A stretch of 16,647 nt of DNA, from NCBI GenBank assembly GCA_030831265.1, contig JAURLM010000074.1, positions 1 through 16,647 on the forward strand. The letters run 5' to 3'. Made by a program: the position numbers and the translations under genes. Below are positions 13,639 through 16,647 of the stretch, one piece after another. The stretch comes from Chloroflexota bacterium. GTDB taxonomy: Bacteria; Chloroflexota; Dehalococcoidia; Lucifugimonadales; Lucifugimonadaceae. The number at the start of each line of letters is the position of its first letter. The first letter of the stretch is position 1. Below the pieces are notes generated by a model, which had not been told where the DNA came from, ran no database searches, and worked only from the letters and a program-made list of their open reading frames with translations.

Positions 13639-15867
13639 TTAGATGCCCGATCCCTGGCGGACCTTGATGGCCGCCTCGGCGTTGAACATCTGGCGATCGT
13701 TGTCGATCTGCAGCATGCTCAACCTTTCCTTGGCCGCGATCTGCTCTCGGGTGAGCTGAGCGTCCTGCCCAAGTTTGGTGAGGGCCACGTCTCGCTTGAG
13801 AGAGCTGTCGGTCATTGCAATCTCGTACTCGGCCTGCTCGCGCTGCGCGTTGTACTGCAAGCCCTCGCGTCGGATACCAAGCTCTTCTGCGTTGCGACCA
13901 GCCTCGAACTGGCGCTGCTTGTCGCGGTCCTCGAGCTCGAGCTGCTTCGCTTGGAGCTGCATCTGAGCGGCCGCGATGCGCGGGTCCTGCGGGGCGCCCT
14001 GCTCCGCCTGCGCCTTTTGCTCCTGAGCCACGACGTCCTCCGGCTTCATGATCTCCTCGGGGTTGACCTTGAATGCTTTGAGGATCGCCTTGAGCTCTTC
14101 GCGCTCCTTCAGGTGCGGGATGTAGCGCGGGTTGTTCGTGATGTTGGCCAGGTTCAACAGCGCCTGGTTCTGGATGTCGCGCTCAATCAGGGCCGTCGAG
14201 CCGCGAGCGTCGATCTCGAAGTCACCCTTGATGGCCGGGTCCGGATCGTTGGCCATCTTCCAGTCGTAGTAGCGGCTGATATGGGGCCTGGTGATTGCAT
14301 CGTCGTAAAGCTTCACCCGCTGGCGCAACACCGAGTTCGCGTTGTTGTACAGCATGACCATGCCGCCAACCGTCTCGGGAGCCGAGCCCTTCTCGCCGCC
14401 CATGATCTGCGGCATGCTCGACTCGACGTCGGCAAACTGCATGGCGGCCTGGGCGATAGCGAGCAGCTCTTGCAGGTGCGAGTTGAACTCGAACACCGAG
14501 AAGGCCTGGCGAACATCGGCCAGGTCATCTTTGGCCAGCCAAATCTTGTTGGGCGTGATCTCCCAAGATTGATTCTGGGGAATGACCATGCCCTTCTTCA
14601 TGACGATCTGGCCGCCCAACGAGGTGCGCCCGTTGTCCATGACCTGGCGCCAGGCGCTGTTGACAACGCGCTGCTGGTGCTCAAGCTCGTCAGCAAGGCC
14701 ATACCCGAACGGACTGTCATCGCTCTTGCGCCAGCACCACACGTCGATCGGCAGCGTGTTGTCCGCCACCCAAGAAGGCATGGCCCCGATGATCTTGTCG
14801 TTGACGATGACCAGCACGCCAAAGGTGACGTCAGTCAGCGGATCGCCGGTGCGACTCGAAAGAAGCTCCATCTCGTCTGGCTCGATCTCGCCGTGGTACG
14901 TCCACATCTCGTAGGCGTCTTCCTTGATCGTGTCCCGGATGACCCGCTGCTCAGCCACGCGCACCCGGTTGGGTTGCTGGCGCAGAACCTCGCGAATGCA
15001 CTCGGCGTCAAAGCCGGGCAGGCCGACGAGCTGGCGCAGCTCTTTGCGCGTGACATTGCGACGGAAGAAGAAGCCGCGGCCTCGCTGATGATCATTGCCG
15101 CAGGACGGATCGAAGAAGACATCCCATGGGTCCAGGCGCATGGATGCCGGCACGATCGACTCGTTGATCTGCAACATCTGCGTGCCATCTGCCCTGGGCG
15201 TCCAGACCTTGCTGGTTTGACGAGCGGGAAACGGTCCGTACAAAACCATCGACCCCAAGCGCACGCCGTCCTCGACGCCCTTGCGGCTCTCGCCATTGAA
15301 CTTGCACTCAGTCAAGCTGTCGTCAATCGATCGTGTCATCCCTTCCGCAGCCTCTTTGGCGGCCTGCATGACAAGCTGCGCCTCCTGGTTTGCGGTGAGA
15401 CCGGTTGGCTGACCGGTCATGGGATCGACGGTGGGCGAATTGTTGTTGACCATCTCAACAAGATCGGGAAGCGGCGTAGGCTTGATGCCCCAGTTGCGGT
15501 CATCAACCGGGAAAAGAATCTCGCACATGCGAGCAACGGCCTGGTCTACCTTCGGGCGGACGATGTTGATGACCACTCGAGATCGGTTTCCGTCCTGGCT
15601 TTTGCGGGCAGGCGGCCCGTTGCGCAGCGTGTTCTCAAACTCGCCGGTGCTTTGAGTGTGCTCACCAAAGTAGAGTTGGGTTGCACGACGCCACCGCTTC
15701 TCGACGTCTGACGTGGCGCGATGCTGCACCCACTGGTCGCGCATCTTAGTGAACATGCCATGCAGGCGCTCGACCTCCTGCTTTTGCATGCTCTCGTACT
15801 GCTCATTCGTCATCATCTCATCGCCGACCATCATGGCCGTTTCTGGCGGAAAATCTTGGGGACTCAT
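13639..15867 (-). CDS. Portal protein, podovirus type (742 aa)
   Basis: This is the large ring protein at the head vertex through which DNA is packaged. The length and layout fit podovirus-type portals: a helical N-terminus (RLHGMFTKMRDQWVQHRATS, then RRATQLYFG), RSRVVINIVRPKVDQAVARM near residue 100, a clip/stem region with CEILFPVDDRNWGIKPTPLP, a wing segment MRLDPWDVFFDPSCGN, and WCWRKSDDSPFGYGLADELE. Near MPQIMGGEKGSAPETVGGMV is the region expected before the crown. The last 150 residues form a charged coiled coil (QLQAKQLELEDRDKQRQFEA onward), like a barrel extension. ATG 15867 is chosen over one at 15903 because AAGGAAG lies just upstream and the terL stop is 10 bases away. Confidence 0.9.
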   Translation of the reverse strand: MSPQDFPPETAMMVGDEMMTNEQYESMQKQEVERLHGMFTKMRDQWVQHRATSDVEKRWRRATQLYFGEHTQSTGEFENTLRNGPPARKSQDGNRSRVVINIVRPKVDQAVARMCEILFPVDDRNWGIKPTPLPDLVEMVNNNSPTVDPMTGQPTGLTANQEAQLVMQAAKEAAEGMTRSIDDSLTECKFNGESRKGVEDGVRLGSMVLYGPFPARQTSKVWTPRADGTQMLQINESIVPASMRLDPWDVFFDPSCGNDHQRGRGFFFRRNVTRKELRQLVGLPGFDAECIREVLRQQPNRVRVAEQRVIRDTIKEDAYEMWTYHGEIEPDEMELLSSRTGDPLTDVTFGVLVIVNDKIIGAMPSWVADNTLPIDVWCWRKSDDSPFGYGLADELEHQQRVVNSAWRQVMDNGRTSLGGQIVMKKGMVIPQNQSWEITPNKIWLAKDDLADVRQAFSVFEFNSHLQELLAIAQAAMQFADVESSMPQIMGGEKGSAPETVGGMVMLYNNANSVLRQRVKLYDDAITRPHISRYYDWKMANDPDPAIKGDFEIDARGSTALIERDIQNQALLNLANITNNPRYIPHLKEREELKAILKAFKVNPEEIMKPEDVVAQEQKAQAEQGAPQDPRIAAAQMQLQAKQLELEDRDKQRQFEAGRNAEELGIRREGLQYNAQREQAEYEIAMTDSSLKRDVALTKLGQDAQLTREQIAAKERLSMLQIDNDRQMFNAEAAIKVRQGSGI

Positions 15868-15871
15868 AGTT

Positions 15872-15878
15872 CTTCCTT
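15872..15878 (-). promoter_or_regulatory. Ribosome binding site deciding the portal start
   Basis: AAGGAAG on the minus strand lies 4 bases before the ATG at 15867 and overlaps the terL stop codon by one base. It favours this start over the in-frame ATG at 15903 inside terL. Confidence 0.7.
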
Positions 15879-16645
15879 CAATAGCCGGCGACTTCGTCAG
15901 CAACGGCGGCGAATGGATCGATCACATTGATTGCCGAGCCCCACTCTTCTTCCTCGTCCGGCCACGGCAAGGTCATGCTCGGTTCATCAATTCGGGCTAG
16001 GCAATCTAGGCCGTCATCAAATCGGCCGACTGGGAACGTAGCGTACTCCACCTCAATCAGTTCTCGAATGAGGTCCTTCTCCATCCCCTGGACGTCCACG
16101 TAGTTCATCTGCTGAGGGAACCACATGCGGCCACCCTCGAACCACGGGATCAGGCGACGGATACGGGCGTTCTTCTCGACCGCGCCAGCAACCTCGGTGA
16201 TCTTAAACCGGTATTGCCTGCGCTCCATCTCGTTCCTGATGTGAGGGATGTCGGCCTGCATGCCGTAGCGCTCATAGCGAACCTGCATTGGCTTGTGCTT
16301 CTTGTGAAGATCGAACAGCTTGTCCGCACGCTCGGTCAAGCTCAGGCGATCAATCACGCCGTCGATCAAGAATGCGTTGCCGTCGGCGGCCAATCCGACC
16401 ACCCACATCACGGTGCGGTCGCTCTTCTTGCGCTTGGTCCCGGCCTTGGCCGTCTGAGGATCGCCGGCCGGGTCGACCAGGATGATCCGGTTGGTTTTGG
16501 CGGGGGTGTTGTTGAACCTGGTGATCCACGACCTCTTGAACTCGGCGCCCTCTGCCGGACGTGGCTCCTGCTGGTACAGGGAAATCCAAGACCTGGGGTC
16601 CTGCTGGGCCTGGCGCACCATCTCGTCGGTGAACCACTCCTTCCA
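15878..16645 (-). CDS. terL: Terminase large subunit, C-terminal nuclease part (truncated by window edge)
   Basis: The frame is open from the window edge for 255 residues, so the ATPase half and the true start lie outside; an internal ATG at 16621 is not the start. The visible part begins WKEWFTDE and has QDPRSWISLYQQEPRPAEGA, typical of the linker to the nuclease. The RNase H-like nuclease core shows IILVDPAGD (Asp at about 58, a metal ligand candidate), KSDRTVMWVVGLAADGNAFL, RYERYGMQAD (Glu at about 125) and GRFDDGLDCLARI (Asp at about 210-214). These are the expected acidic positions of TerL nucleases, which cut concatemeric DNA at packaging. The acidic tail (WPDEEEEW) may contact the portal. 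The portal gene follows 10 bases downstream. Confidence 0.92.
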   Translation of the reverse strand, partial: WKEWFTDEMVRQAQQDPRSWISLYQQEPRPAEGAEFKRSWITRFNNTPAKTNRIILVDPAGDPQTAKAGTKRKKSDRTVMWVVGLAADGNAFLIDGVIDRLSLTERADKLFDLHKKHKPMQVRYERYGMQADIPHIRNEMERRQYRFKITEVAGAVEKNARIRRLIPWFEGGRMWFPQQMNYVDVQGMEKDLIRELIEVEYATFPVGRFDDGLDCLARIDEPSMTLPWPDEEEEWGSAINVIDPFAAVADEVAGY

Positions 16646-16647
16646 CA

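Noticed and set aside
13462..15711. Open frame of 749 codons on the plus strand
   Set aside because: It is exactly antisense to the portal gene, has no ribosome binding site or recognisable motifs, and arises from GC-biased third codon positions.
1..16647. CRISPR array, tRNA, insertion sequence, defence system or attachment site
   Set aside because: No regularly spaced direct repeats, cloverleaf-like sequence, transposase or integrase frames, or defence motifs were seen on either strand by eye.

Overview
The window is a tailed double-stranded DNA bacteriophage (or prophage) virion-protein region. Every gene I can support lies on the minus strand, so transcription runs from position 16647 toward position 1. 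I see no host housekeeping genes, tRNAs, integrase, lysis or replication genes. Gene calls rest on protein motifs: a terminase large subunit nuclease domain, a podovirus-type portal, a scaffold-like protein followed by an N4-gp56-type major capsid protein, and a head-to-tail adaptor-like protein. No tape measure, tail tube or sheath gene is visible, and a large gp10-like beta-rich protein lies beyond the adaptor. A short-tailed (podovirus-like) virion is therefore the best guess, but it is an inference. High GC in the conserved genes fits a Gram-negative, probably proteobacterial host; the sequence does not fix the host.

In transcription order: (1) 16645-12773 carries the packaging end: terL (its start lies outside the window), portal, a 100-aa small virion-type protein and a 180-aa coiled-coil protein. 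(2) 12749-6564 is a tightly packed cassette of nine genes. It holds a 592-aa modular tail fibre, a 426-aa protein with YadA-head-like repeats, a 487-aa protein with two LamG-type domains, two small beta-sandwich-like proteins (146 and 111 aa), a 71-aa fibre-motif protein and three further small proteins (65, 87 and 69 aa). Genes abut or overlap by 1 or 4 bases, which points to translational coupling. (3) A strong minus-strand intrinsic terminator (6439-6472) closes the cassette. (4) 6428-372 is the head/neck module: a 79-aa protein, scaffold, major capsid, a 171-aa beta-rich protein, a 160-aa protein, the adaptor and a 681-aa gp10/hub-like protein. Two G5C-stem hairpins bracket the 171-aa gene. 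(5) 368-1 is the first 122 codons of another fibre-like gene that leaves the window.

The proteins would work together as a particle. TerL fills the procapsid (scaffold plus capsid) through the portal. The adaptor and the 681-aa protein close the neck. The fibre cassette and the edge fibre gene supply host-binding surfaces. The most unusual points are the placement of a rich adhesin cassette between portal and scaffold, AT-richer DNA confined to the likely binding domains, and a terminator only about 10 bases before the first head gene.
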